Origin: a virus
Virus record (IMG/VR): IMGVR_UViG_3300035207_000026
Coordinates: 1 to 29,980 of that record
Strand: one strand, 5' to 3'
Length of the DNA: 29,980 bases
Within the stretch, counting starts at the first letter, position 1; each line of letters opens with the position of its first letter. A program made the translations under genes and the position numbers. Of this stretch, positions 1 through 9,105 are shown in pieces. A model generated the notes under the pieces. It searched no databases. It was not told the DNA's origin and saw only the letters and a program-made list of their open reading frames with translations.

Positions 1-1
1 T

Positions 2-469
2 GCTCATGATGCTCAAAGTGATTTATTTAAATATTTGAAAGATAAAAAATCTGCAAATTTAACGACATCTCAATCTAAAACATATAATCAAGCATTAAAA
101 GCACGAAATCAAATTAATAGTTCTATTTATCATGCATTGGACCAATATCCAGAAAGTGAATTAAATAAAACATATTCAAATTTGAGTAAAGGATTTAAAA
201 GAGATGTTATACCTTACCGAGATAAAAATATTATTCAATATCAAAGTGGAAAAATATCCGGTAACAAATTGATAAAAAGATTATTAAATAATGATGAATT
301 TATGACCAAAGAATCTTCAAAATATCCAGAATTAAAATTACATGAACTAATTAATAATCCTATTGGTAAATGGATAGCCGGTGGATCTGCTGGCGGAATA
401 GCAGCAGGATTAGGTTTAAAAGCTACTTCCGGTTATGGTAATGTACAGAATAATTATTATCAAAAATAA
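2..469 (+). CDS. C-terminal part of an unidentified virion protein (partial)
   Basis: The reading frame is open to the left edge, so this is the 3' end of a longer gene; an apparent TTG start at 35 is internal. The visible 155 residues are polar and Lys/Asn-rich, with helical character. A Gly/Ala-rich hydrophobic stretch near the end (GGSAGGIAAGLGLKA) could insert into a membrane or pack as a helix hairpin. The position, directly before the fibre genes and in the same direction, suggests the last gene of an internal, ejection or tail protein cluster. The ejection-protein idea is inference from position and composition only; I do not recognise the family. Confidence 0.6.
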   Translation, partial: AHDAQSDLFKYLKDKKSANLTTSQSKTYNQALKARNQINSSIYHALDQYPESELNKTYSNLSKGFKRDVIPYRDKNIIQYQSGKISGNKLIKRLLNNDEFMTKESSKYPELKLHELINNPIGKWIAGGSAGGIAAGLGLKATSGYGNVQNNYYQK

Positions 470-490
470 TTAAATTAAGAGGGCAATGGA

Positions 491-2461
491 ATGCCAATTG
501 ATCCAAATTTATTGATTGCTGCGGCAGTCTTACAAGATTACTTCGTAGATAAAGACACTGGCCTTCCTTTGGCTGCTGGTGTGGTTACCTGCTATCAGGA
601 TAATTCGCGAACTACTTTAAAAAACTGGTATTACCAATCTGGTACCCCAGGTAACTACACCTATATTACCCTACCTAATCCCCTAACCTTATCAGGTGTT
701 GGAACAATTCAGGATGGTAATGGGAATGACGTGATTCCCTTCTTCTATGCCTATGATGAAACCAGTACTGTTCCAATTCTACAACCCTATTATATTACGG
801 TAGATGATGCGGACGGAGAGAGACAATTTACACGGGAAAACTTTCCATTTGTGCCAAATAACCCAACTCCTTCTAATTCGGTTGCTTCTAACCAAAATTT
901 AATTACTAACAGTGTTTTTTGGAGAAATGCAGGTTCGATTGATGTTTCGATACCTGGTTCAATAATTGAAATAAATGGTGATACAATTTATTACGATGTT
1001 ATAGCTCCATCTCAACATGATGGATTTATAATGCAAGATATTGGATTTTTTAAAAATGAAACTGATGCGACAGATCAAATTAATTTTTATAAATTTGTGC
1101 CCCCTGCATCAAATCCTACATTTCCTAATCAAGTTCTTCAGAATGATGTCACACCTGAATTTTATTTGAACATCGAGTGTAGTGGAGCAGGAACAGAAAC
1201 TCAAAAATATGTTCAGATACCATTACAGCTTCATGTAAAGTCATTATCTGGTTATACTGATGGCACCCTTACTATTCAGGCAATGTCAGTTCCTGGTAAT
1301 CCTAATGGACGTATAACAGTTGGGATATTTCAATTTTTAGGTACTGGAGTATTATCTCCTCCTATTGTTCCTCAACAAACACTTACATTAGGTAATTCAT
1401 GGCAAAAATATGAGATAAATATTCCTATTCCTTCTGCTGCAAATTTAACATTAGGCGAAGGTGGAGATGATGCACTTTATTTGATAATCGGGTATCCAAC
1501 CGCATCAATTTTTAATATTAATATTGCAAAACCATCATTTTATTTAAGTGATGAAGTCCCAACAAATGATTGGGAAACCTACGATCATGTGAATTCTATT
1601 ATCAGCTCACCTCGCACAGGAGATGTTAGAACAACCATAAATTCATTCTATAATTTTGGCTGGGTGGAAATGAATGATGGTCAAATAGGAAGTCCTACAT
1701 CTAATTCTAATACGCGTGCTAATACTGATACATGGTTGCTATTCAACAATATTTGGAATATTGGAAAATCTTATGATAGCGGTGCAAATTTCAATCCTAT
1801 AGCGCAAATGTATTCAAGCGCAGGCGCTGCAACAAATTATTCATCAACAGCAATTGGAGATTTTACTTTAAATAAACAATTATCTTTAACAAAAATGTTA
1901 GGAAGAGTGATATTAGGTACTTCTCCTATTTCTGTCATGTTACCTTTTCAAAAAAATACTTTTACTGCATCAAGTGATGGATTTGGTAATTTAATAATTA
2001 CACCTAGCAGTTTCTTTTATGGTTTTAATGGAATGCCAATTGTATTTACTAATAGCGGAGGCGCTTTGCCTGGTGGATTAGTTTCAAATGCAGTTTATTA
2101 TATCGCATCTTATAATAGTGGTATTAATTTTGCAGTTTCAACAACATTTCAAAATGCATTAGATTATATTGTTCTTACATTTGGAAACGCAGGATCAGGT
2201 ACAAATACAGTCATTGCATCACCTACTGGAACATTAGAAGGTGAATATGGACATAATCTTTTATTAGATGAAATGGCAAATCATACACATGATTCACCTG
2301 GACAACCTTTTATTATTGGTGGGGGTGCAGCTGTTTATCAAGGTGCTGCTAATTCTGGTCAAACTGCTGGTCAGACAGGAACCATTACAGGATATACAGG
2401 ACAATTACCATTTAATATTACTCAACCAGGAACTTTTTATAACATTTTTATGAAGCTTTAA
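491..2461 (+). CDS. Tail fibre / receptor-binding protein with collar-like tip
   Basis: A 656-residue protein. The N-terminal ~125 residues are richer in aromatic residues and Pro and end near FPFVPNN; this looks like a conserved virion-attachment domain. A beta-rich, Ser/Thr/Asn-rich shaft follows. The C-terminal ~70 residues carry EMANHTHDSPG and end with QPGTFYNIFMKL. That pattern (an HxH motif followed by a QPxxxxNxFxKL ending) is typical of T4 gp12/tail-collar type tips, where the histidines can bind metal in the trimer. The ribosome site is weak (AGAGGGCAATGG). Codon use changes after about 900: the N-terminal part is more GC-rich than the rest, which fits a mosaic fibre whose distal part was exchanged. 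Host receptor binding is inferred. Confidence 0.75.
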   Translation: MPIDPNLLIAAAVLQDYFVDKDTGLPLAAGVVTCYQDNSRTTLKNWYYQSGTPGNYTYITLPNPLTLSGVGTIQDGNGNDVIPFFYAYDETSTVPILQPYYITVDDADGERQFTRENFPFVPNNPTPSNSVASNQNLITNSVFWRNAGSIDVSIPGSIIEINGDTIYYDVIAPSQHDGFIMQDIGFFKNETDATDQINFYKFVPPASNPTFPNQVLQNDVTPEFYLNIECSGAGTETQKYVQIPLQLHVKSLSGYTDGTLTIQAMSVPGNPNGRITVGIFQFLGTGVLSPPIVPQQTLTLGNSWQKYEINIPIPSAANLTLGEGGDDALYLIIGYPTASIFNINIAKPSFYLSDEVPTNDWETYDHVNSIISSPRTGDVRTTINSFYNFGWVEMNDGQIGSPTSNSNTRANTDTWLLFNNIWNIGKSYDSGANFNPIAQMYSSAGAATNYSSTAIGDFTLNKQLSLTKMLGRVILGTSPISVMLPFQKNTFTASSDGFGNLIITPSSFFYGFNGMPIVFTNSGGALPGGLVSNAVYYIASYNSGINFAVSTTFQNALDYIVLTFGNAGSGTNTVIASPTGTLEGEYGHNLLLDEMANHTHDSPGQPFIIGGGAAVYQGAANSGQTAGQTGTITGYTGQLPFNITQPGTFYNIFMKL

Positions 2462-2483
2462 TTATTTTAAAAGGATTTAAAAT

Positions 2484-2831
2484 ATGGCTGATTTACTTCA
2501 ATTTGGACGGGATGTCCAAGGTTACAATGCTTATGCGCCTGCCACTGCAAATTTTAAATATTCTGCCGCCTTACTTTCTGCTGGACATGACTCTATTACT
2601 GTTCCTAGTGAATACACCAACTGGATAGTATCTTTTTCATATGAACCAGGAGCTATCATCTGGGTTTCAATTGATGGAACAGCCGCAGCACCAGTCGGTA
2701 ATACTTTTGCTGCAACTGATTCTGAATTATTGCCTGCACAAAGAACAGTTAAAAGCGGACAAGTAATTGATATTTATAACCACGGATCAAACATCGCTGA
2801 TGTTGGAGTAAGTCTTTATGCTATCTCGTAA
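2484..2831 (+). CDS. Small beta-rich virion protein (decoration or fibre-associated)
   Basis: 115 residues with no signal peptide or membrane helix. The sequence alternates hydrophobic and polar residues (for example VSLYAIS at the end, GAIIWVSIDG in the middle), as in small beta-sandwich head-decoration or fibre-cap proteins. It follows the collar-like fibre after 22 bp and has the AAAAGGATTTAAAAT ribosome site used by other virion genes here. The next small gene overlaps its end by 14 bp. A structural role is inferred from context; the exact family is not recognised. Confidence 0.65.
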   Translation: MADLLQFGRDVQGYNAYAPATANFKYSAALLSAGHDSITVPSEYTNWIVSFSYEPGAIIWVSIDGTAAAPVGNTFAATDSELLPAQRTVKSGQVIDIYNHGSNIADVGVSLYAIS

Positions 2832-2997
2832 TGATCAACCTAATATTCAAAATTTTAATTTTGGTGTAGATAGTGTTTTTTTTGCCAAAAGTACTTTATT
2901 TAATTTTGTTCCTCCTCCTGAATCAGATTTTGTATTGCTGGATGGTACAAATTTTTTACTTTTAGATGGAACTGATTTTCAATTACTAGGAAATTGA
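2818..2997 (+). CDS. Small protein with repeated LLDGT motif
   Basis: A 59-residue gene that starts inside the end of the previous gene (14-bp overlap) and stops one base before the next ATG, so translational coupling on both sides is likely. The C-terminal third contains a duplicated unit, LLDGTNFLLLDGTDFQLL. Short LLxDGxxFLLL-type repeats are common in small phage virion proteins, often near tail or fibre genes. No function can be assigned. The tight packing and lack of stops support a real gene. Confidence 0.6.
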   Translation: MLSRNDQPNIQNFNFGVDSVFFAKSTLFNFVPPPESDFVLLDGTNFLLLDGTDFQLLGN

Positions 2998-2998
2998 T

Positions 2999-5176
2999 AT
3001 GTCAAAAAATATTAAGCAGATTTATGATACAAATCCTATTACTTCTAATACTAATAATGATTTAATTTATTTTGGCCAATCTCCGTATGGTATCGGAGAT
3101 GATGCTGCTATGTTATTTTCTAATTTTTCAGCACAATTTTCAACATCATCTTTAACGGATGCTCATATTTTTGTTGGAAATGCATCTAATATAGCAACTG
3201 ATTTACCAGTTAGTGGAGATATTACTTTAATAAATACTGGTAATATGTCTATTAACAATGGTGTTGTTAGTTTTAATAAAATTCAGAATTTACCAGCTTT
3301 TAGTGTGTTGGGAAGACCACAAAATTCTCCTGGTGTCACTAGTAATATTTCATCTTTTTTCGATGGGGAAATATTAAGAAATAATAGCGGAAGTTTGGCA
3401 TTTGGTTCTATTGATATCAGCAATACTACTACAGTTGGATCAAGTATTTTAAAAATATTAAATGGTGGAACTAATTCAAGTTCACAAATTACTAATGGGA
3501 TTAATTATTATGATGGAACTAGCATAACATCTAGTTCATATTTTTCATGGGATGGAAGTAATTTAACTGCTCAATCTAACACAAATATTGCTGCCTTTTC
3601 TTTAATTAATTTAACAACTGGATCATCTAATTTTTCACTATTTCATATAGTTAGGGGTGATCAAACCAATGGACAAGCATGTGTACAACTTGATACTACA
3701 ATTGGAAGTGGAAAATGGATTTACGGAATGTTCCAAGGAAGTGCATCGTTATCTAGTGATGCTGATGATTTATTATTTAGAAGTTTTAATTCTGGTGGAA
3801 ATACAGTTTTAGGACTGGGTTACTCTACTTATGATATTACAATTCCAAATGGAAATTTATTAATTACTAATGTAGCTAAAACAATAAATATTTCTAGTTT
3901 AGCAGCATCTTGGCCAGTCGTTACTAATGGTTCTAAAAATTTAGTCTCATCAAATACAGCATCATCTTACGCTTTTGGAACAACTAATCCATCACTAGAT
4001 ACAAATGCTGATACCGGAATAAATTTAATTAGTAGTACTGCTAATAAGGCAGCACAACTTAATGTAGGCGATTCAGGTTTAACTGCTACTTTTTCTATTT
4101 TTTCTGGAAGATCATCAGATTTAAATACCTCGCTTGTTTGGACATCTGGCACTAATTTAAAATTTGCTACTCAAACGTCTGGTCAAGTAGCTAATAGTGG
4201 TTATACTCAAATAGCAAATTTTGATGGAAGTGGAAATTTTACTTTTGGAAATCCTGCAGGAAATCCTACAACTGCCGCACGAGTTAATATTAATTCTTCT
4301 ACTCAAACTATTTCTAGAATTACATTTAGTGGTCAAGAATTTCTTCAAGCCGCAACTACTTCTAATGATGGTATTGCATTAATATTAGGTATTAATAGAA
4401 CAAATAACAAGCAATTATGGATAGGTGATTCTACTAGATTAGCTTCAAGTTCTTCAAATCCAGTCATTCGTTTCTTAATTTTACCTAATGCGACTAGTGT
4501 AGTTATAGATTCTCAATCTACTAATGGAACTCAATTACCTATTACCTTTGGATCAAGCGGTGCTACTACCACTATTTCTGCTTCTACTCTTAATCTATCT
4601 GGTAGTAGTGTATCAGTTAATAATTCTAATTTTAGTGTTAGCAGATCAGTCGCAGGCGATGTAATAAGTTCAGTTATAAATACTAATGCAGGAAGCACAT
4701 CAAATGCTGTATTTCAGTCTACAACTCAAGGAGCATCCGGAGGCGATCCAAAATGTATATTTACTATATCAGGAGTTCAAAGTTGGGTTTGTGGAATAGA
4801 TAATAGTGTTAATGATCAATTTATAATTGGTTCTAGTACTGATCCTGGATCATCAGATAAATTAATTATAACAACTGGAGGAGATATTACGAATGCTTCA
4901 GGCGACCAAATAATTAATACTGCTGGTAAAACTTTAAAAGTAAAACAAGGCTCTAATGCATGTGCCGGAACAGGTGCTGTTTTAGTGGGTGGAACTGTTA
5001 CTGTCAATACAACGGCTGTTGCAACTGGAGATATTATATTATTAAATTGCACTACTTCAGGTGGAACTCAAGGTATCATTACAACTTCAATTGTAAATGG
5101 AACTTCATTTACTTTAACTTCATCTCAAATATTAGATACTTCAACTTATTCTTGGTGGATTTTAAAAGCAGCTTAA
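2999..5176 (+). CDS. Large fibre/spike-like protein
   Basis: 725 residues, strongly enriched in Ser, Thr, Asn and Gly, with many short beta-strand repeats and no cysteine-rich or enzymatic motif. The N-terminus (MSKNIKQIYDTNPIT) is probably the virion-binding end. The body contains repeated NxxSSTxxLxxGG-like stretches, and the C-terminus ends in beta-strands (SFTLTSSQILDTSTYSWW). This is the profile of a trimeric phage tail fibre or spike. It sits third in a row of fibre-like genes, all on the same strand. Whether it is a separate adhesin or an alternative tip cannot be told from sequence. AT content is higher than in the start of the 491 gene. Confidence 0.65.
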   Translation: MSKNIKQIYDTNPITSNTNNDLIYFGQSPYGIGDDAAMLFSNFSAQFSTSSLTDAHIFVGNASNIATDLPVSGDITLINTGNMSINNGVVSFNKIQNLPAFSVLGRPQNSPGVTSNISSFFDGEILRNNSGSLAFGSIDISNTTTVGSSILKILNGGTNSSSQITNGINYYDGTSITSSSYFSWDGSNLTAQSNTNIAAFSLINLTTGSSNFSLFHIVRGDQTNGQACVQLDTTIGSGKWIYGMFQGSASLSSDADDLLFRSFNSGGNTVLGLGYSTYDITIPNGNLLITNVAKTINISSLAASWPVVTNGSKNLVSSNTASSYAFGTTNPSLDTNADTGINLISSTANKAAQLNVGDSGLTATFSIFSGRSSDLNTSLVWTSGTNLKFATQTSGQVANSGYTQIANFDGSGNFTFGNPAGNPTTAARVNINSSTQTISRITFSGQEFLQAATTSNDGIALILGINRTNNKQLWIGDSTRLASSSSNPVIRFLILPNATSVVIDSQSTNGTQLPITFGSSGATTTISASTLNLSGSSVSVNNSNFSVSRSVAGDVISSVINTNAGSTSNAVFQSTTQGASGGDPKCIFTISGVQSWVCGIDNSVNDQFIIGSSTDPGSSDKLIITTGGDITNASGDQIINTAGKTLKVKQGSNACAGTGAVLVGGTVTVNTTAVATGDIILLNCTTSGGTQGIITTSIVNGTSFTLTSSQILDTSTYSWWILKAA

Positions 5177-5189
5177 AAGGAATTTTTTT

Positions 5190-5963
5190 ATGTCTAATCC
5201 GGTTGTAAATATTTATGGAAGCGCATTTATATATTATACGTGCGATAGAGACCCAACAAATAATGAACCTATGGTTTATAATGGATATTCAAATCTTTTA
5301 TTATTTTGGTGGAATACTGTTAATAATAAACTTTTCTGGTGTATAGATACTACTTCTAATTCAATGGTATGGATAAATCAAATTAATTCTAATAATTTAT
5401 CATCTTCTTTATCTGCGCTTGGTATTGTTTCTCCTCCAACACCTATAGGAACAGATAACCAAATAATTGTGACACCAGGGACAGGAACTTATACTTTTTC
5501 TACCCCTCAAAATATTAATAGTGGTGCATCTCCGCAATTTAATGGTTTAAATTTATCTGGATTAACTGCCTCAAACTTCGTTACCACAGATAATTCTAAA
5601 AATTTAATTAGCCAGAGTACCTCTCAAGTTAAAAATATATTAGGACTTAATATAAATACAATCAGATCATATACAACTCTTTCTAACCCTGCATTCGCAA
5701 CTAATTATACTCCTAGCACTACTAATGATACCTTTGTTGTAGCCAATATCAGTCAAACAAGTGTTCTATTAGGAAGTGCTTCGGTTAATGCCACTATCGG
5801 CGGTGTTACAATTTCTAATGCAAGTTTAGGGGGGGTTGCAGCCACCCAGACTAATTCGTTATCATTTATCGTTCCGGCCAATTCTGCTTATCAATTAACT
5901 CAGAGTTCAAGCGGGATAGGTGCTTCAAATAGTATTTTATCAATTAGGGAATTATCTTTATAA
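5190..5963 (+). CDS. Fibre-like protein with WxTVNxxLxxC module
   Basis: 257 residues. Near residues 30-65 it has the module FWWNTVNNKLFWCID followed by SMVWIN. A very similar module occurs in the protein starting at 6158 (CWDTVNHALYVCTTT followed by TVWIEV). Such W-D/N-TxNxxLYxx-W units are common in phage tail proteins as short beta repeats. The C-terminal ~100 residues, after a TLSNPAFATNYTPS segment, form a beta-rich terminal domain. The ribosome site is AAAAGGAATTTTTTT. A role as a fibre component is inferred from composition and neighbours. Confidence 0.6.
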   Translation: MSNPVVNIYGSAFIYYTCDRDPTNNEPMVYNGYSNLLLFWWNTVNNKLFWCIDTTSNSMVWINQINSNNLSSSLSALGIVSPPTPIGTDNQIIVTPGTGTYTFSTPQNINSGASPQFNGLNLSGLTASNFVTTDNSKNLISQSTSQVKNILGLNINTIRSYTTLSNPAFATNYTPSTTNDTFVVANISQTSVLLGSASVNATIGGVTISNASLGGVAATQTNSLSFIVPANSAYQLTQSSSGIGASNSILSIRELSL

Positions 5964-5972
5964 GGAGTAAAA

Positions 5973-6125
5973 ATGAAATCATTTAAAATATTAGAAAAAG
6001 ATGCTCAATTTTTATGGGGTCTTTTATTAGAATTTCCGGCAAAGCATCAAGGTATTATTGAGAAATGTATTGAAATTTTAAAGGGATTAGAGGAAATAAA
6101 AGAAGAAATTAAGAAAGAAGATTAA
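5973..6125 (+). CDS. Small charged helical protein
   Basis: 50 residues following a strong AAGGAGTAAAA ribosome site. The first half is mixed (LEKDAQFLWGLLLEFPAKHQ). The second half is a Glu/Lys-rich amphipathic helix (GLEEIKEEIKKED) that could form a coiled coil. It lies between two fibre genes, so a chaperone or assembly helper for fibres is conceivable, but there is no motif to prove it. Confidence 0.55.
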   Translation: MKSFKILEKDAQFLWGLLLEFPAKHQGIIEKCIEILKGLEEIKEEIKKED

Positions 6126-6157
6126 TTTTTATAATTGCCTATTAAAAAGGATTTTTT

Positions 6158-7000
6158 ATGGCATCTGAAAAAATAACTGCTTTACCAACCGTTGCAAATG
6201 CATTAGCAGCAGATATTATTTACGCTGTTCAGGGAGGGGTTTCAGTACAAGAAACCCTTCAACAAGTATTAAATTTAGGATTGTCAAATACCATTCTTAA
6301 TTTCAATGCAAATCCCAACGGTAGCGTGGCTGGTAAGACATTTCAGCTTTGTTGGGATACAGTTAATCATGCGCTATATGTTTGTACCACCACTGGTTCG
6401 GCATCCACTACCGTTTGGATAGAAGTAACCACTGGAGTAACATTAACGGGTCAAACAGGAACTGGCGCATTTGTTGGAAGCAATACTCCAACCATTACCA
6501 ATCCTATTTTAAATGACCCGACTTTAACAAATGCTAGTTCAACCACAGAACTTAAATTTACCAATACTACTCTCGGCGTTTCTGGTACTACTACCAATAA
6601 CAATGCGGCTGCAGGTATTACGGGAGAGTTTAAAAGTAGTGTGGTTTTAGCGGCTTCGCCAGTAGCATTAGCAGATAATATTGCGGCTAATGTGACATCT
6701 ATTTCTTTGACTGCGGGGGATTGGGATGTTTGGGGTAATATTAGATTGAATGGATCAACATTTAATATGGATGGAGCTGGGGTTTGGTCTTCAACGGTTT
6801 CTGCGGTTCAACCCACTACTGAAAAGGTTAATGCATTTGATGTGGATGTGGGGAATGAATTAGAAGCATGGGGTTCATCAATTCCTTATCAAAGAATTAG
6901 CATTTCTTCAACTACTACTGTTTATTTAAGTGTTCAATGTGGTTTTTCAACTGGGACAGTTTCCGCTTCAGGTCAAATATTTGCAAGACGTGCTAGGTAA
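6158..7000 (+). CDS. Fibre-like tail protein with C-terminal beta domain
   Basis: 280 residues. The N-terminus (ITALPTVANALAADIIYAVQGG) resembles the short domain that opens many phage tail-fibre proteins. Residues ~60-95 carry the W-D-TVN-hairpin module shared with the 5190 gene. The C-terminal half (ALADNIAANVTSISLTAGDW onward) reads as a beta-sandwich receptor or cap domain ending FARRAR. GC content is higher than in its neighbours, which hints at separate acquisition. It is the last gene of the rightward fibre cluster and is followed at once by a hairpin terminator. Confidence 0.65.
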   Translation: MASEKITALPTVANALAADIIYAVQGGVSVQETLQQVLNLGLSNTILNFNANPNGSVAGKTFQLCWDTVNHALYVCTTTGSASTTVWIEVTTGVTLTGQTGTGAFVGSNTPTITNPILNDPTLTNASSTTELKFTNTTLGVSGTTTNNNAAAGITGEFKSSVVLAASPVALADNIAANVTSISLTAGDWDVWGNIRLNGSTFNMDGAGVWSSTVSAVQPTTEKVNAFDVDVGNELEAWGSSIPYQRISISSTTTVYLSVQCGFSTGTVSASGQIFARRAR

Positions 7001-7006
7001 TAAAAT

Positions 7007-7025
7007 GGGGGCTTCCTGCCCCCTT
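7007..7025. terminator. Hairpin terminator between convergent operons
   Basis: A perfect 6-bp GC stem, GGGGGC/GCCCCC, with loop TTCCT, 6 bp after the stop of the fibre gene. The reverse complement is followed by ATTTTATT, so it may also stop the leftward operon that ends at 7064. The U-tract on the + strand is short. Confidence 0.6.
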
Positions 7026-7063
7026 ATCATTTGGTTGGAAAGGTAAATGATTTTTTTTAGGAA

Positions 7064-7507
7064 TTAAAACGTAATATGAGAATCGACAAATGGTTCATCT
7101 TTTTTAATTTCTGCTGTACTACCATTAGGCAATAAATATTCTTCTATGACATTCTTAGGTTTATATTTTCCATCATTATCAAATTGAATAGATAATTTAC
7201 ATCTACCAGTTGCTCCGATAATGCTAGTTGGGTCAACATTACCTGTCATAGCCATTTGATCATGTCCTATTGCATATAAAAATTTATGTATTTTATTGTT
7301 ATCATTTAACATGTAATCATATACTTTTATTGGATTATCTTCTTTATTAGTAGAAAATACTTCTAATCTAACTTCTAGCATTGGTTTATTTGTGTTTTTT
7401 GATATTTTTTCATTTATATCATTTACTTCAAAATGATATTCTCCTTCATCAAATAAAAACATTGGTTTAAAAGCTTGTTCTTTCGTTTTAGGGGTAATCT
7501 GAAACAT
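7064..7507 (-). CDS. DUF669-like recombination-associated protein
   Basis: 147 residues. The segment FDEGEYHFEVNDINEKISKN followed by KPMLEVRLEVF matches the pattern of DUF669-type phage proteins (a 'GxYxFxVxDxxxKxSKxGNPMLxLxLxV' core), which usually sit beside annealing proteins and are thought to act as single-strand DNA binding or partner proteins. That fits here: upstream in the operon lie a Gp157-like and a RecT/Rad52-like gene. The start has a good ribosome site (AGGAGTTTAAT). It is the last gene of the leftward operon. The molecular function is inferred from neighbours. Confidence 0.6.
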   Translation of the reverse strand: MFQITPKTKEQAFKPMFLFDEGEYHFEVNDINEKISKNTNKPMLEVRLEVFSTNKEDNPIKVYDYMLNDNNKIHKFLYAIGHDQMAMTGNVDPTSIIGATGRCKLSIQFDNDGKYKPKNVIEEYLLPNGSTAEIKKDEPFVDSHITF

Positions 7508-7516
7508 ATTAAACTC

Positions 7517-8008
7517 CTATTTAATTTCTATCCTACTTGCTCTGGTTAATTGAACGCCTGGCACAAATATATTATTTTTTAAGTCATCCGATATTTTCCT
7601 TTTATCTATATTTTTAATGGTTTTTTCACAAAAATAATGCTCCGGTATTAAGTTTTCATCTTCTATTTTAACTGAAGGCGGATTTAATTTTAATTTAATA
7701 TCAAAGTATGGTGATTTTATTTCGTTTATGTGACAACTTTCTAAATTGTATTTTAGATACTGTTTTAAAGATTCAACTTTTTTCATTATCTTTGATTGCC
7801 TATCTTGCATTGATTTTACAGCATCATCAATTGCATTTATCTCAGCTTCAAAGTTTTTAATTAGATAACCAATATTAATTGATTTATTATTAATGTCATC
7901 TTCAATTGATTCTAAAGTAAATAATTGCTCCTCCGAGATTTCATCGGAGGAATTAATGTCTTCTTCAACACTTAAATATTGGTTTTTTAATGAATATAAT
8001 TTACTCAT
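7517..8008 (-). CDS. Siphovirus Gp157-like protein
   Basis: 163 residues from the chosen ATG at 8008. An upstream in-frame ATG at 8023 lies inside the previous gene and lacks a ribosome site, whereas GAGGT sits 8 bases before 8008. The N-terminal half is a long acidic then mixed coiled coil (LESIEDDINNKS ... IDDAVKSMQDRQSKIMKKVE). It is followed by LKQYLKYNLE, then a short beta region ending VQLTRASRIEIK. This helix-then-beta-tail layout (coiled coil, LxxYL, then xVPGxxLxxxxxxxIK) is that of the Gp157 family. Gp157 proteins accompany phage recombination genes and have been linked to resistance to phage, but their biochemistry is unsettled. The start overlaps the end of the upstream gene (ATGAGTAA). 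Confidence 0.7.
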   Translation of the reverse strand: MSKLYSLKNQYLSVEEDINSSDEISEEQLFTLESIEDDINNKSINIGYLIKNFEAEINAIDDAVKSMQDRQSKIMKKVESLKQYLKYNLESCHINEIKSPYFDIKLKLNPPSVKIEDENLIPEHYFCEKTIKNIDKRKISDDLKNNIFVPGVQLTRASRIEIK

Positions 8009-8729
8009 TGATAGATACCTCATTTAAATCTTTTTCTAATAACTCTTTTTTCTTATCATCTTTTTTATTAATAAGAGACTTAAATAATTCAGGATTATTT
8101 CTAAAGTCTTTTGATTTAATTTGCATAAAGCAAGTTTGTAACTGGTCTATTGTTTCGCAATCATCAATGGCTTGATCAAATATTTCAAATTCTTTTTTAA
8201 TTTCTTCTATGTCCTCTTCAATTTTTAATATGTTTAATTTTTTTGAGTCCTTTGGCATGTCCTCTATTTCACTTTCGTCCAACATACCTAGCCCACAGAT
8301 AGAAAGTGTTACTCGTCTTTTAGCTTGGGTTTCTGCCTTTTTCATAGCATTACCAATATCAATACCTTTTAATCCTTCAATATTAACAGCGGATGTTGAG
8401 CAATCCTCCCTACCGCTTGGTTTTCGCGCATATGCGCGAACTACATAAATTTTATTGTTTAATATTTCTGTTTCTAATTTATGAATGGATACATCATGCA
8501 GGTTTCTAATTTGCTCTGCACCATCCTTTGTCATATAAGGTATTTCTTTACCTTGAAATTTTAATAGTTGTATTGGCTTTGTTAATGGATTTAAACCTAT
8601 GCTTCCACATAGGTTTTTAACATGTTGTACTTTTTCTATTGGGCTTAATCCTGCAAGATCATTTTGCAGGATAACTTTTTCTAATAAAGTGTCATTATCA
8701 TTAATTAACTTTAAATTTGATAAACTCAT
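8001..8729 (-). CDS. Putative RecT/Rad52-like single-strand annealing protein
   Basis: 242 residues from the ATG at 8729, chosen because AGGAGA lies just before it; a further in-frame start at 8765 would overlap the upstream gene. Residues ~30-75 read LCGSIGLNPLTKPIQLLKFQ then GKEIPYMTKDGAEQIRN, like the 'GLNPxxxxIYxIxxxGxxxPxxxxxG' signature of Bet/RecT-type annealing proteins. The middle (MKKAETQAKRRVTLSICGLG, then LDESEIEDM) resembles the Ala/Arg-rich helix found in phage annealing proteins. The C-terminus is Lys/Glu-rich and probably disordered. Role inferred: pairing of single strands during replication-recombination, with the DUF669-like and Gp157-like products as partners. The exact superfamily is uncertain. 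Confidence 0.55.
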   Translation of the reverse strand: MSLSNLKLINDNDTLLEKVILQNDLAGLSPIEKVQHVKNLCGSIGLNPLTKPIQLLKFQGKEIPYMTKDGAEQIRNLHDVSIHKLETEILNNKIYVVRAYARKPSGREDCSTSAVNIEGLKGIDIGNAMKKAETQAKRRVTLSICGLGMLDESEIEDMPKDSKKLNILKIEEDIEEIKKEFEIFDQAIDDCETIDQLQTCFMQIKSKDFRNNPELFKSLINKKDDKKKELLEKDLNEVSINE

Positions 8730-8739
8730 ATCTTTTCTC

Positions 8740-9105
8740 CTAAGCTGCTTGAATTTTTTCTTCAAAAATGAAATCTTCTAAAGCATTGTCTAATAAAATA
8801 ACAATGTTGTGATGAAGGTAATTTCTAATACCGCTTTTAACATTATCTAAGAACAAATTTTCATTGCATTTGTCTGAACTGTTTTTAAGATAATTTATAA
8901 GGGCTGGCAAAATATTTGAATCAAAAGAATTATTATCTGATCCTAATATTTCATTTCCAAAAGTCAAATCGTTATTAATAATTAATGAACAAAATTTGTC
9001 TAAATCGTCATTTGGAATGTCATTAATATTGATAGTTTTATCTTTATGATAAAAAATTACCAAATCGTAAGCATAGTTTCTTAGTTCTTTATTAATTGAT
9101 TTCAT
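8740..9105 (-). CDS. Unidentified early protein
   Basis: 121 residues. The ATG at 9105 was chosen because AGGAGGT lies 7 bases upstream; the GTG at 9114 falls right after that site. The protein is acidic and Asn/Asp-rich, mostly helical, with no cysteine-rich or membrane motif. Its stop lies 10 bases upstream of the next start, inside the same operon as the annealing protein, so an auxiliary replication or recombination role is possible. Not recognised. Confidence 0.6.
   Translation of the reverse strand: MKSINKELRNYAYDLVIFYHKDKTININDIPNDDLDKFCSLIINNDLTFGNEILGSDNNSFDSNILPALINYLKNSSDKCNENLFLDNVKSGIRNYLHHNIVILLDNALEDFIFEEKIQAA

Noticed and set aside
4157-4348. Reverse-strand ORFs within the fibre genes (also near 3967, 4816, 25821 and 26364)
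   Set aside because: They are antisense to Ser/Thr/Asn-rich repeats, which rarely give stops on the other strand; no ribosome sites.
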